NCBI GenBank assembly: GCA_003049485.1
Contig: PYST01000205.1
Location: 1-64,000 of the forward strand
Direction of reading: 5' to 3'
Length of the DNA: 64,000 nt
Source of the DNA: Ophioceras dolichostomum
Taxonomy: Eukaryota; Ascomycota; Sordariomycetes; Magnaporthales; Ophioceraceae
Shown: piece by piece, positions 32,929 to 46,100 of the stretch
Numbering within the stretch: the stretch's first letter is position 1
Layout of the letters: every line of letters begins with the position of its first letter
Program-made: the position numbers and the translations under genes
The notes under the pieces: generated by a model
The model's input: the letters and a program-made list of their open reading frames with translations, nothing else
Database searches by the model: none
Told to the model about the DNA's origin: nothing

Positions 32929-35900
32929 GTCATGCAGCACGCATGACACCATCTCTTCCCGCGTGGGACTGGACGACGGATTTGGGGTTGGTTGAGGACG
33001 GAGGAACGAAAAAGAAGAAGAGAGAGTGACGGAGAGCAAATGAGACGAGTGAGTGTCCCGCACGATGGCGCGCTTTTTCCTTAGGGTGGGTGTGTGCTAT
33101 CGTAAGCGGCACCTTGCATTTCGCGTGCGGAACCTACCACTACCACCCTACATTCTTCAACGGCTCCAGTTCTGCCCCCAAAAAAAGGATATGTGTGGTG
33201 AGCCTGTGGTATGTGGATTGATGGCACAGCCTTGCTTGCGGCAGGGAAGGGAATAAAAAGCACCGAAAAAAGAGAGAGAGAATGGGAACAGTGCAGGCAG
33301 GAACCACTTTTTCCTCCTTCACGCACGCAATCGCGGTTCCGCTTCGCTCCCGGAAAGTGATTGCTTCTGCCGGTGCTTCTGCTGCAGTCTGGTGCATTTG
33401 CACACATGGCATAGGCATTGGCGATCTGGCGCAGTCGCACACGTTGCGTTTGTGGATTTTCTGGATGACGAGAAGGTAGGTTTCTATGGAGTCGCTGTGG
33501 TTCTGATTCCTTTATTTTTTTGTCCTCTTCAAGGATGTTCCCTCTTGTGTCGGCGGGTAACTATCGTCCTCCTGGTGATGAGGATGCCGCCTCGTACGTC
33601 CTTCTTCTCGGCGTCTTTCTTCTTTCTTTGGGTTTGCTTCGCCCCATGGAGAAGACACAGCTGATTCGGAAGGAGCAGCAACCGCCCGCGAAGAAAGCGG
33701 CCGGGTAGGTGGACGAGTTGACACCCGGCCAGGGAGGTAGGCGACGATAGTCATGTATTGTGGAAACACATTGTTGGAGCCCACTAAGGCTCGGCCGCAG
33801 AAACGGGGGCCTGCCTGGAGTTCTTCTTCCACATGCTTGATGTGCCGGTCGAATCACCAGCGAAAGGGATCTACATAGCGCTTAACAACGCGAGAAAGAG
33901 AAAGACAGATGACGGCATGCCGGATCTCATCCCACATCAGATAGGGCCGAGTCGGGGACAGGACAGGCTGCCTAAAAAAGTCCCCGGCATCGACAACATT
34001 CTAGCCGCCGTCGAGGCGCGGGCCACCCCATCCAGCCCAGCGCCTGCAGTCCTGGGTCGATCACAGCCTTGATTGGCGGCTGTTACAGCCTCGAGATGGA
34101 CTGTTGGTTCCTCGTCTCAAACAAGGCCGTGGGGCTGGAGAGGAGGGCTGGGGGCCGAAGCTGGCCGATGGGATGGGATCAGGCCCCATTGATACCAGGA
34201 TTCTGAACACGCCAAAACTGCACTTTCGACTGTCGTCGCGAGCAAGACTGATTCGGGGCCAAATGCCGGCATTCTGTCTGTCGGTTTGTCTCTCTGCCAA
34301 TTCAGTGGCATATTTTGCTGAACAGGGCGGTCCCAGCCGAGTCCTAATCAGGCAATGCATGCTTACCTACCACCTCAATGGCACGCGCATCCAGTCATCA
34401 TCAATCGCCTAGCCTAGATTCCGAGCCAGAAGTCCATATTTTTGTGTGAGAATTTGTCTGCAAGGCTAAAAATGTGGCACACAAGGCAAGGAGGCAGATT
34501 GGCCGGGGGCACCGAGAAGAGGAATCGAGTTAGTGTGAGGTAGGGTGACGGGAACTGGGTTCTGCCGCCCAAACAGTGTGATGCGCGTCTCTCCCCTGCA
34601 GTTTGGTGGCACGAAAAAGAGAGACCGGAACGCGAAGAGGGGGGCAGGCACAGCACTAAGAACAATTTTTACTTTCTTGGACACCAGCAAGGAAACGTTT
34701 TTGGTTTTTTTGGTCAGGGACAGGGGTGAGAGGAGAAGGGACGAGAAGGAGGGGGGATGGCCTCCTGAGTGGCCGAGGGCGTGCCCGAAAGTTTGTATTG
34801 AGGTACTTTGACGCTCGCTGTCTCAGACGTTCTCAGTCCAGACCATGAGGAGGTCTGTGTTCCACACACCCCCCTATTCTCCCTTGCACGGGAAAAGGGA
34901 AAGGAACAAGAAGGTATCACACCAGCCACAAGACGCCGTACAGTGTGCACCAAGGTGAGGTATGTACTGGCTTCTCAAAGTTAGACAAACAAAATCGCTG
35001 CTGTTGTTCGGATGACGGCAAGAAGGGTCTTGAGAGAAGACAAACAAAAAAGCTGTTGCGGCGCGGAAAGGGATGGTTAAGACTCTCTACCTGGGACCGC
35101 TGGAGGGAGGAATTTCTCAACTGTCTCGGTAGTTCTCAGTTGAGAGAGCAGATGCTGGCTTTGATTGGGACAGGGTTTTACCTAGCTCATCGACGGATGG
35201 GCCTCCTTCGTCTCTGCAGAGCGATCACAAAAATTTGAGTGGCATGAAAAATACGATGGGTCATGGCTAGCGCTCGTGCTCCGAAGTGCGGCTACTACTC
35301 ACACTTCGGCGAGCACTGATGATGTGGTGATGATGCTGATGACTAAGGGTAAAGGTGGCCTGGAGTCTTGGTAATGGGGATTCGTCCAGAAGCGTGCTGC
35401 CTTAAGTCCTCTCAACTCCTCTCTGGAGGCTCAAACACGTCCGCCTATCTCGTGTAGCTGGTGGGCTTGTTCATTGGTCGGATCGTTTGGGATTGGGAAG
35501 AGGGGGACGGATGGGATTGGGAATCAGCAGTAGGAGTGCACGATATGTCGGTATACCAATATGACGGGGCCGAAGAGATGGCAAAAAAAAATCATTTAAA
35601 GATAGGAATGAGGATGGAATGAGAGTGGGAGCACCACATATTCAGATCTTTCAGCGACTGTCGACTGTCGTATCGGTGGTGTCAGCTAGCACCCGAAAGG
35701 CGTCGCCAGCCACCACCCCTACGCACACCACCTGTAAAAGAAGCCGTGATCCGAACATCAAAATGGCCAGGCGAGAAACTTCAGTTAAATTCAGTATTCG
35801 AGTGTCCGCCGCCTGCCGCCCGCCTACCCGCTCAGCCGTGGCCGCTGGCCTCATGGCCCCAAAAACCCCAAAAAGCTTGGGGGCGGCCCCGCGGAGGAGG

Positions 35901-36235
35901 AAGGAGGACGACCGCGAGGCCGGCGGAAGGAATGGGTCGTTGGGCCTCGCTTTTGGGCGGCGTTTCTGAAAAGCTAAATCGTGGCAAGCAAGCATAAAGC
36001 CTTTGGGACGAGGCGGTGCAGTGTCTGTTAGTCCCACAAAATACTGTACAGAATTATTTGTTTTCCCTCTTGGGGGTTCCTTTCTGCGTGTTCCCTATCT
36101 CCGTTGCCTACTTTCTATTCGCTCCGGACGACGACGACGAGGTCCGAGGATGCGGCATTGGCATGGGAATTGAAAATTTTCATGGCGATGCTGTCGGAAG
36201 TGCTGTGAGGGAATAACGGAGAAACCTGAATTGGT

Positions 36236-36259
36236 GTGGATGGATGGATGGATGGATGG
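36236..36259. repeat. GGAT tetranucleotide microsatellite
   Basis: About six uninterrupted ggat units, second copy of the motif seen at 32625. Confidence 0.8.
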
Positions 36260-38814
36260 CCTACGCACACCCACCCCCTGACGTCGTCGGTTTTGCCCTG
36301 CACGGTTTGGGGGTGGCCTACTTGTCCTCCCCCGTCAGTACACGGAAGGACACTTACCGGCACGGCGACGTTTTGCGGAAGAAGCATGAGGGCAGAGGCG
36401 GGGGAATAGGAGGACCAACCCTCCATGGATTGCTTCTTGCGCGAACATGGTAGACGAACCCAAAACCTCCAAGCCCCTTGAGCTAGGACTATCTTGATTC
36501 GTATCGCCGGGTGTGATGAACCATCATTCCGTCTCGGTGACACGTCGTAATTGATTGGAACGAACGGCTCACCTAGGTGGTCGCGTCGCACGCGCTGACC
36601 GCTCGCCACCGTGGTTGGTCTGGCCCAGCGGTAATTTGCGGTTGGACCTAGGTTTGGCGGGGTGCTGGCCATCTGTGTGGCCGTTCTGGGTCCGGACCCT
36701 GGCCACGGCCTCAAACCATATATCGACTGTAAGTCTCGGTGTGAGGGGAGTAAGGGACTGAGCGCTTTGATGAAAGACTACCTCAAAGCAGCCTAACTTA
36801 AACGGGTTGTAGCGACGCCCTCAGAAGAATATTTGTTCGGATGGTGCCCTCTGGGCCTCATGTCCTCCGTCTTTCGTCCTAGATACTGCATGTGCCAGAC
36901 AGACCAGACAAACTTGGATCCGGAACTTACCTCTAGGGTAACACTTCGCGTCGTAAGTACACGGCACGGCTCGCGACGTTGATGATCAATTTGCGAGAAA
37001 GAGGCTCATACGAAAACACGGAAGGGTGTGGTGTGGGAGTTGTTGGTTCCGGAAATTTTGTGGCATCGCATCTCTCATCCCTTTCGCGCCGCGCAAAATT
37101 TTTTCTCTCTTCCATCCCTCCATTAAAGATTTTTTTTGCTTTTTGTCAAATGAAAATCCTTGCTTTAGTGTGAAGGAATTTAAGGGCACGATCTTAGGGC
37201 TCCTTTCCTTATTGCTCTGTGCTCTTTATTGTTGATACGAATGGCCAATCGATCGACAGGACGCCGCCAATGTTTCAGCACAAACTGGGAGAATAATATT
37301 GAATCTCATTTTAAAATATCGTGCCACAAAAGCAAGAAAGCAAAGAAAAAATGCGCCTGCTCTCTGCTACTGGTATGCAATTAGGTCGAACGATGAGTGT
37401 GTGCTCATTGACAAGTACCTACATGGGACGATGAGTTAATTCAGTGAATGCGAGAGCAGAGCGACGTTGCCTCTCCTGCCTACGTTTGACTGCGTGACTT
37501 ACATGTATTGGATCGCGAAGCTGCAGGGCGGTTGTTTGTGGCGTCGCGTTCCTTGCATGGATCATTCCGGACAGGTCTCGGCTCCTTTCAATGACGCAAG
37601 GGATGGACTATGGCCGATACTGTCTGTGGTGGTGTTTTGGAAGCAAGGAAGCTCAATGCAGCCTCGTCCTGAGCTGTTGGTTGGATTGCAATTTTCTAGA
37701 AAATTGAGCAAACAAAGTCGGCCAAAACTGATCGAAAATCTCTGCACCCGCAGCAGAATTTGTATCACGAAAATCATGTGGAAGCGCGAAGTTGTATGAA
37801 TTATGGTCTGAGTTCTTGCTACATTCGATATTGATTTTACAGTCTTTCCCAAAAGAAGTCCCATCTCCCGACAAAATCTGATAGTAAGACTAAATACTAA
37901 GAAGGAGAGGGAGTGGGTATATCCATCAACCATCCAACGACTGAAAAATTTGACATGAAAAAGAAAAGAACAGGAAAATTGGGAATAAGGGAAAGTGACT
38001 CTCCAAATAAATGACAGGAGTCTGAACATGGGTAATCAGAGCAGCCAAACTTGCATAAGAACGCCCAGCGATATCCTCTCCCGGAGAAACAGGAAACGAA
38101 CGAGAAGGAATGAGAAAGATGAAATGTCCACCCAGCCGAAAAATAAGGAGAAACAAGACCTGTGACATCTTCGCAGATGTTGAGAAACCCATTTTGTTTA
38201 CCCTCGCTAGACCAAGACGTTGTGATGAGAGATGATGACGATAGTAGTGGTTGTTGTTGAAAAACCGAGTAGCTCGGGCCTAGATGGCTCTGGGTCCACG
38301 AGCCGTATTCGGTGGCGGAGACACGGCAGGTGCCGGGCGTCCTCCATAGTCGACTGAGTTGTTGTTGTTGATGTTGTTGTAGTTGGTCGTGTCCAAAGAA
38401 ACGCACGCGCCGGATTGACCAAAGAGAGAATGGGTATCTCTTAACGAAGATCCTCGGGAACAGACGGCCTCCATGTAAAGCCCTTCGTGGTATTCTGCAG
38501 TTCGCGGTTGTGTGCGACTCCAGAGGGACAAAGAAAACCGAAGCCAAAAGAAAAGGACCAACTCCGGAAGGAAACTGGTAGAGTGACCCGATTGCGACCG
38601 AGAAGAAACCAAACTGTGGCTCGGTATCGTACAAGCAACTCCTCAGGCATTGTGGATATGATCGTGTTCTGGATTAGGTTGATTGAGGTCCAACTGGTGG
38701 TCCGGCGGCCATGGCAAGAGGAAATGAGAAGAGACCAAAGCCAGGCGGCGGGATGGAGTCCACGGCAGCAGGGAGGAAGATGAGAGGAATCGGAGAGAAG
38801 ACCAATGAAAACAC

Positions 38815-40119
38815 TTAGGCGCCGGGGTGCATGAGCACTTCTTCACAGTTGGCATCGAAGCGCAGGTTCCAGAGGCGGACGGCTTGCATGAAGGACTCAG
38901 TCGTCGGCATCTCGCGGGTGGTTCCAAACATGGCCTCCACGAACTCGACACCGGCGTTGGTGCCGAGCTGGCCGGACGCCTTTTTGCTTGTGAGCATGTA
39001 GCTCTCGCAGGTCCTGAGGAGTTTGCGCAGCTTGGTCATCAGGCGGTCGCCGGACTCGATGAAGTCGTTGACCATCTCCCTGTTGTCCTTGAGACGGATC
39101 TTGCCCATGATCTCCTCGGAGCGCTTGATCTTGCCGGAAAGCTGGATCAGGAGCAACCAAAGTTCACCCGACACGCCCGAGAGCGGAGCCTCGGCGCCGT
39201 GGTGAAAGACGGTCCAATCATAGATCCACTTGCCGAGAGAGTTGGCATCGAAGACGCTGCCCAGCAGGAGGATGGGCTTCTCCGTGGGATCCCAGTTCTT
39301 GAGTGAGTATCCACTTGGGATCCGGGCCTTCCTGGCATCCTCCTCAGTGGCCTTGCGGGGCGCCTGGGCGGCTGGTGGGGGCTGGGAGGCTTTCTTTGTC
39401 GACGTGGGCTTCTTGTTGTGGTGAGAGCTGGATGGCCGGGCCGTCTGCGGTCGCTGCGGCACCGAGGTCGAACTCCGGCGCGCACGGCGCACGGGCTCGG
39501 CCTGGGGCTGCGGCTCGAAGCGAGGCGAGGCATACCCGGCTGGATCCCTTTCCCTGGCCGGAGTGCTGTAGCCGCCCTGCGTGAAGTAGTAGTGGTGATT
39601 AGTTTCATATCCCGCATAGTGCTGCTCCTGCTCCTGCTCCTGCTGCTGGCCCCTGTTGGTGCTGTATCGCCTCTGCCTCCTCGACCGCGCAGGCAGCACG
39701 TAAGTGAAGCCTTCGATCTCGAAATACTCGTCCTCGTCGGTGTCCCCATAGTGGTCAGAGGGCCGATAGTAGGAATGAGAATGGCGGCGCTCTCGCTTTT
39801 CGGGCTTGGCGTGTGACGATGAATGCTTGCGCGAACGCGACGAACTCACATTCACGGTGGCGTATTGGCCCGAGCTGGTGAACCGGGGGGATGGAGTGGC
39901 CTGGCGGGGGCTGCTGAACTCGGCATAGCCATGGCTGGGGGTCCTGAAGTGCGCCCTGGTCGCCGGCCGAGGTTGGCCGGCTGCCGTAGCCGAGTAATAG
40001 TGGCGCGGCGACGGAGTCGGCGACGGGCTGGCGTAAGGGTCGGCCTCGTAGTACGCCGATGTGTTGTAGATGTAGGACTCGTGGCCCGGGGTGGACCCCA
40101 TTGGTGAGTACGATCCCAT
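38815..40119 (-). CDS. gp1-like low-complexity fungal protein with conserved C-terminal domain
   Basis: Single exon, 434 residues from MGSYSPMGSTPGHESYIYNT, the first ATG of the frame; the longer open extension has none. The N-terminal ~260 residues are Ser/Pro/Tyr/His/Arg-rich and disordered, with an EQEQEQEQ run and a short ordered patch EYFEIEGFTYVLPARS. The C-terminal ~170 residues look globular and helical: GYSLKNWDPTEKPILLLGSV, then WIYDWTVFHHGAEAPLSGVS, then a long amphipathic region with EEIMGKIRLKDNREMVNDFI and a Trp-containing end. This layout matches fungal proteins often labelled vegetative cell wall protein gp1-like, a name from composition only. There is no signal peptide, so an intracellular role is more likely than a wall role. 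Confidence 0.8.
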   Translation of the reverse strand: MGSYSPMGSTPGHESYIYNTSAYYEADPYASPSPTPSPRHYYSATAAGQPRPATRAHFRTPSHGYAEFSSPRQATPSPRFTSSGQYATVNVSSSRSRKHSSSHAKPEKRERRHSHSYYRPSDHYGDTDEDEYFEIEGFTYVLPARSRRQRRYSTNRGQQQEQEQEQHYAGYETNHHYYFTQGGYSTPARERDPAGYASPRFEPQPQAEPVRRARRSSTSVPQRPQTARPSSSHHNKKPTSTKKASQPPPAAQAPRKATEEDARKARIPSGYSLKNWDPTEKPILLLGSVFDANSLGKWIYDWTVFHHGAEAPLSGVSGELWLLLIQLSGKIKRSEEIMGKIRLKDNREMVNDFIESGDRLMTKLRKLLRTCESYMLTSKKASGQLGTNAGVEFVEAMFGTTREMPTTESFMQAVRLWNLRFDANCEEVLMHPGA

Positions 40120-43100
40120 CTTACTTCTACTCCGAGAGCGCAATGCCTCGGGTGTGGCGATCGTGGGTTGGTGGTTCGGTTCTTCTGTGTTTGTCGCAGC
40201 GAGACTGCGATGGTGATGTTGATGTTGAGGTTCACTGCGGATCCCGCAGTCGCTGTGGGCTTGAGCCCCTGCCTCTTCTTGAGGCAGAGTCGATCGCGCC
40301 GGGTGTGGTTGACGCTTGAGGAGGTGAGGGTGAATCACCTCGATGGTATAGGGTCGACGGGAGTAGGAAAGGTGGGAAGACTTGAACTCCTGGAAATCAT
40401 CTCAAGGGATGTGTATAAAACGTTGATATCCCCCGTGTCGAGGAATAGTCAAAGTTGAAAAGAGGCGTTTCTGGAACGGACGAGCTGATTCTAAAGCCGT
40501 CCAGACCGAATTGACGTTGTTGATAGTGAATGATGTAAGCGATTTGGTTGCGAGCAGTGCCAGAGGCCTCGAAGGTTCAAAAACCGAAGAACCAAGATAA
40601 TGGGAGGCTGGTGGTGTTGATCTTATGTATGTGAAAATGTGGGCGATGGTCTCGTCCTCGCTCTCTGCACTCTTCCGACAGGGGATATCAAGTACAGGGG
40701 GTAGCGTTACATGGGATGGGTCAATGAAAAAAAAGTCGCTCCTGGTGCCGTTCCTCGTGGAAAGTGGGCGAGTCGGATGGAGGGGGCGTGTCTTTAGTAA
40801 GGAAGTATCTCGATACCTCGCTCGACGGCTCCGCTTTGTCACCCCCTCTCCTTTCTCCTTGCCGTAGGCAAGCCACAGCCAAGAGAAGACACTGTGCGTT
40901 TTCGCACGGCACTAGGTATCCCGTCGTTGCTGTTGGTTGGAGGAGCACCCAATCGGCACCTCCAAAGCACCACAAAGAATCTCTGCTCAGCTGCTCGTTT
41001 CTGCGTTGCTGACCTGCTTGAAAATAGAGCTGGGAAAAGGAGGCAGGGCAAAAAACCGGAGTTGAGTATGTGGTACTGTCCTGTTTCTCTCCTTAGTCAC
41101 GGTCTCTTTTTTTCTCTTTCTTTCCTTCTTTGCTTCCTTTTTCTCCCAATCCTTGCCTCAGATGCAAAAATTTGCACGCTGGGCGAAGATCCTGGCGTTG
41201 GTGGACGCTGCCGGGGTCCCTGAACCCCAGTCAAAGCACAAGCGAAATTCGCATTTGACCGGCCGCGGGAACGGGATGCTCGGAGGGTCACAAAACCACG
41301 GTTCGGCGAGAAAATTTTCCCTTGTTCGGTTTTCCCCTGTCGGATCAATACGACGAACTCCAGGGTCTGAGGAAGTCTTATGAATGGCAGAGGAAAATAA
41401 CGTGCAAGGGACCGGTGAGAGAGGACAGGTCGGTTCACTCTCTCAGGCTGCCTTTATGATGTGCCGGCACGGTCGGGCTAAATAACCGCCCTGCCGTGGT
41501 ATGGATGTAGGTGGGTTGTTGTCCGTATTGAGTCTTCGACAGAGGATTTCTCTCGATTGACAGCGGTCGCAATACGGAGAGGAAGAGGAGTACACGCGAG
41601 ATGTCAAGGTCGGTGCGGCAGGTCGAGTTACGAAAGAGATCGCGCAATACACCTCTCTGGTCGTCTGAGGTATGGCAACCGGCGGGTGGCTTGTTTGGGT
41701 CTCTTAACTTCCTGTCACACAGGTTCCGGGCGGGGATGGTAGGTCCTGTCGCAATGTGCGAATCCCGCTCGACGGGGAAGTTGCCTGCTAGTAGCCGGCA
41801 CCCGTTCTTTCGCCGAAGGCGGAAATCTCTTTCGGGAAGAATCTGGCGAGGCAATGAGCTTATTTATACTATAGATTTGAGTGTTGGTAGGCCGTCAACT
41901 GCCTGACGACAACATCGAAGCTGGTGTGGCAGGCTTCCGTCCTGATGACGACGGCGAGGGCCGGGAGGAGTCAGGAGCCAAGTGTCTCTGAGGACGGGAA
42001 CATCGTGGACGAACGGGCACGTCGTCACACCTGCGTGAAGGCCAGATTAGAGATTCCCTCAAGATCGGGCCCCGCGAGTCGAAGCGATCACCGAGATGTT
42101 TATAAAACCTGGCTGGAGGCGATTTGTGCAGCCAATCTGACTCGATTTTGCCCCCCTCCACGTTTGCTCCCACCTTCTTCCTTCTATCCGGCCACCCATC
42201 CTCATCCAAAAGAAGCATCCGCGATTCGAAGCGTGACTCTGCACACCACCTGCAAGAAGGCGACATTGATCTCTATCGCGAGAGTCTGGTGCTGCGCGCT
42301 GGTCCATCACATGGTCCTCGCGACTTTAGTGTGGCAGACCTACTCTTGGCCACATGTGCTCGAGTGCTTGCATGCACGGGAGGGTCGATGGTGATTGGGT
42401 GGGCCATGGCCGTGCGGTCCCAGCTCCTCAGTGAAGGGTTCGTCCCTTCTCCTCGGCTTCCATGCAGTAGCTCCAGCTTGGTCCCAGCTTCCCCAGGTTC
42501 CATTCGGCCATTCTCCATTCCAGGTCAACAGCATCATCAACATCATCAGTGCAATCGGCACTTGGGGCAATGGCGACAACGGGCCACCATTTGATCCCTC
42601 CCGTCGTCTCGTAGAGGCAATAAGTTCTGTCAAACGATGCGCTACAGTACCTGGTATGTGCGCCCGTCGGTGCACACAATCGAAGCTATAGGCAGGCACA
42701 AATTCTCCGATTGTGCTTCAAAGTCTCATGGCAATCTCAAGCGGTCCCATGGCGGTCTCTTTCTTGCCCAAGGCACGTCTGACAAAGCGGAAAGGAGAAC
42801 CCAGTGTTTCGGCATCAGCTCCGTATACGATCGGCTCTGGTAGGACATGCAAACGACTGGCTCGTATGACCGGGCAGCTCTTATCTTTTTTCTCCCAATC
42901 TCGGCCCGTCTTCGATTTGTTCAACCCTCCCCCTCCTCCCCTCTCTTAGTTGTACACAAAGTACCACACATATGGAACACACTGTTTTCAAAACCTTTCC
43001 ACAGTCGGCCCCATCATTTGCAGCCGGTTTCTGATAAGAGCTCACAGGACACAAGCCCCTAGGCACCTGTGGCGGCTGGCTGCAGACAGCATCATATCCG

Positions 43101-46100
43101 GGATGTCATCAGGCCCGTGTCCTCAGTTTTCACGTTCTGTGGCAGGCCACGCAAAAGGCCACCCAGACCTCTGGTTGTGTGCTTTGCCCCTCACGGGGTC
43201 TCGCAGGATGGCCGTGTGCCAGCCACCTGCCTTTCTTGAGCACTCGCCCTGGTCCGTCTTTTCCCGGTATCCTTCAGGGGAAGGAAGCCCGAATACTGCA
43301 GAAATCCAACCAGCGGAAGACAACAAAAAGCAAAATCTTTGCACCCCAAACCACCACCAGTCGTCGCCGTCGGCCCACTGGACAGAGTGTTCTTGGCTAA
43401 AGGACCAGGATCTGCTGCGTTGCAACCAGCCGGAAGAGCTGGAACTCCACGACTCTCAGCTCAGTTGGTTGACGACGCTCTTTTGCCTCTTGGTCCCGTA
43501 CAGTGTACAGACGACGCTGTTTTCAAACTGTCCGGCGAGGCAGCACCGGCAGGCAAACCACGGACTCGCAAGCCCTGGTCGGTATCTCAGATTACGCCCA
43601 CTGCCACGGGTCGCTCCATCGAACGTCTGCGAAGATGTTCACAAATTCACAGAGACACAGACTTCAGCGACCCACACGATTAAGGGGAGCGGCGTTGCAG
43701 CACATTAGCTCTCGGCGCCTAGCGTCCATCGTGGTGGAGACACCGACCTCTCACCTTGGGTTTGTTTTGATCCAAACTCCTCCAGGTTCCCCTCTTCCCT
43801 TGCTGCGCGGTGCGCTGTCTCTCCTTGAACACCCCTCCCCCTGGTCTACCGGTGACTTTCTTGGCGTGGGAAGCTCGGTCCGTGTTGGGATTTGGGAACC
43901 ACCCGCTTTGATTTGCGGTGAAAAATTTTCTTCCTCATCAAACAAGCCGCCTCCTTCAACTTCAGACCCCTGTCTTTTCCTTTGGTTTTTTTTTTTTTTC
44001 GACTCTTTTTTTCCTGCCGAGATAGAGCGGCCGGGAATGATACAACAGTAGGAAAGGAAAGAGAGACCTCCCATGGCGTATCACCAGTGTGAGTCATAGG
44101 GATCTCTCATGTCCTCTTCCATATGCTTCGCTGCCCTTCGTCTCCAATTGTTTCTGCGTTGCTGTCCAATGTCAAGCAAACCACACGCTTCGTCGCATTT
44201 GTATGGCCCAAGGTCAAAGATGGTCTTGGTTCAAGAGTCCTGGAACTACTCGCCTGCCCTCCCGATTGGAGGGGCCAGATTGCAGAGCGCAGCACTGCAG
44301 CATGTCGGCCCTAGCGCAGATCCACTAAGCGCACTCACTAACCCTCACCCTACCCACCGCGTCTTCCAATCTTTGTGCGACATCCCACCAAAACATTCAC
44401 GGCACTGCACTTGACTGGGTGGAAAGAGACGAGGGAAAGGGGCCCCCTTTCGAAATCGTCACTGACTTCGTAGCACAGGTAGCGAAGGCGAAGAAGAACC
44501 TCGAAAACCTCACTCCCTTTCCTCCCTCACCGACTCTTTCATACGAAAATTAGCCCTCAACCACGGTCTCGACGTGCATGCCGCCCTGCAAGTTTGATGC
44601 TCATGCTGCGGCTTGAGAAATGCGGCCGCCCTCTCATACGTGGCCAGTCAGCTTTGATCCCTGCTTCCAAAAACAGGATTCGGGTGACGTAGCAGGTCGC
44701 TAAGCCTGGAGTCTGCCCACCAAAGCCAGGACAATTCGAGGTGAGCCCACACTCGACGAGGTTTGCGCTCGTCTCCCCAAAACCTCTGGCCCAACAAAAC
44801 AAGAGCAGAGGAGGAGAGTGCTTTGCGAGGGATTGAAAGAGGCCGCCCGCGTGCTTCAGATGCCAGGATATTTGAGTGACGAGGACCTCGGTGAGAGCAG
44901 GTGGGCAGGTCTAATCTCGTAGAGCATATCTTTCTCTACGGCTTCTTTATTTTTCTTCTTTTTCTCGTGTCTCGGAATGGTGGGCGACAAAAAGCCCTGG
45001 AGTGTGTGGGCACCTTTCGGGGCTGATTCGAGTCCACCCGAGTCCACTATTAGAAATCCAATGTTTGGTACCCTCTTTCGTGCGCCCTGCGACCAACGCA
45101 GAGGTGCTTTTGTTTTTCATTACATCGAATAGGAAACCCTAGCGTCATGCAGCATTGGCTATTTTCTTCCCTTTTCCCTCGACATGTGAACGATGGACGA
45201 TGGGCGACTGTTGGTGAGAACGGAGTCATTGTTCGGTTCTTCCTGTTGTTGTGCGACCCCCTCCCCTTCCATTGCCCCTCCATCCCCCCTCCTCCTCACC
45301 CCTCTCTTTCTCCTGATCGAGGCGCTCACTTGAATCTCGTTCTGTCCTCTCTCAAGTCTTTCAAAGCTGTCAGAAGGCGGCCAGAAATTCCCCCTAGATT
45401 ACGTGGGTGGATCGGACTTTGCGGTGTCGAATGGCAAGTCTAGGATTCAGGGTCAGATGCCCACAGGAAAAAAATCGAGCGCACGGAAGAGGACACAATT
45501 GCTCAGGGCTTCTCTGACCGGAGACTATCATCTGAAACAACAGGCCAATCCAGTTGCGATCCCAATATGATGGGATGGCAATCATTGGTGCATCAAAAGC
45601 CCCTTTTCGACCATGTTCTTTTGCTGACCTGGAAGGCAGCAGCTTTAAAAACATGCATGGTGTTCTTTCCCCTATTCGTCTCAGCCTCGTTTAGTCGTGA
45701 AGTTGGGATAGGAAGAAAATGCAAATGCGAAGCGGGAGCTGAACGCACCTGCTGCAGAAGTGCGGTCTTACAGGGCTTACCCCTTCAAGCCATCGCCAAG
45801 CTGACCAGAGAAAAATCAGAAAAAAATCAAGATCCGACGTGGCCCGTGGTTGGTGCGCGGCAGACTGGAGTTCCTTGATTTCAAGGCTGCCAGGATTGCG
45901 CAGGGTACGTCCATGCAGTCTGTGCGCTTACTAGGTCCGCTCAATCTTGACCCACCGCGTGCACTAGCCCCACTTCCTTCCCGGGCCGTTGGATGTGGCG
46001 GTGTGGCTGTGCAAGCACCCACACCAGCCCACGCTCTCGGCCGGAAACGCCACCTCCACGTCCACGTGATTCTCTTCCACCCGAACAGTTACCGTGCACA

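Larger units (their letters stand above)
27510..38814. other. 11.3-kb stretch without recognisable genes
   Basis: Flanked by two genes that end towards it. Open frames reach at most about 245 codons (37897-38634, minus) and none shows a domain, codon pattern or splice structure I can defend. The segment 33833-34072 (+) reads somewhat protein-like (KKVPGIDNILAAVEARATPS) but is short and isolated. Simple repeats occur at 32625-32642, 32911-32928 and 36236-36259. Many C/T- and A-rich runs suggest UTRs or non-coding transcripts. Confidence 0.4.

Noticed and set aside
37897..38634. 245-codon minus-strand frame downstream of the gp1-like gene
   Set aside because: Falls where its 3' UTR is expected. 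Composition is Phe/Ser-rich from pyrimidine tracts, with no domain.
42950..43708. 252-codon plus-strand frame
   Set aside because: Longest unexplained frame in the gene-poor stretch, but it has no domain, no biased codon use that I can see, and overlapping alternatives. Chance cannot be excluded.
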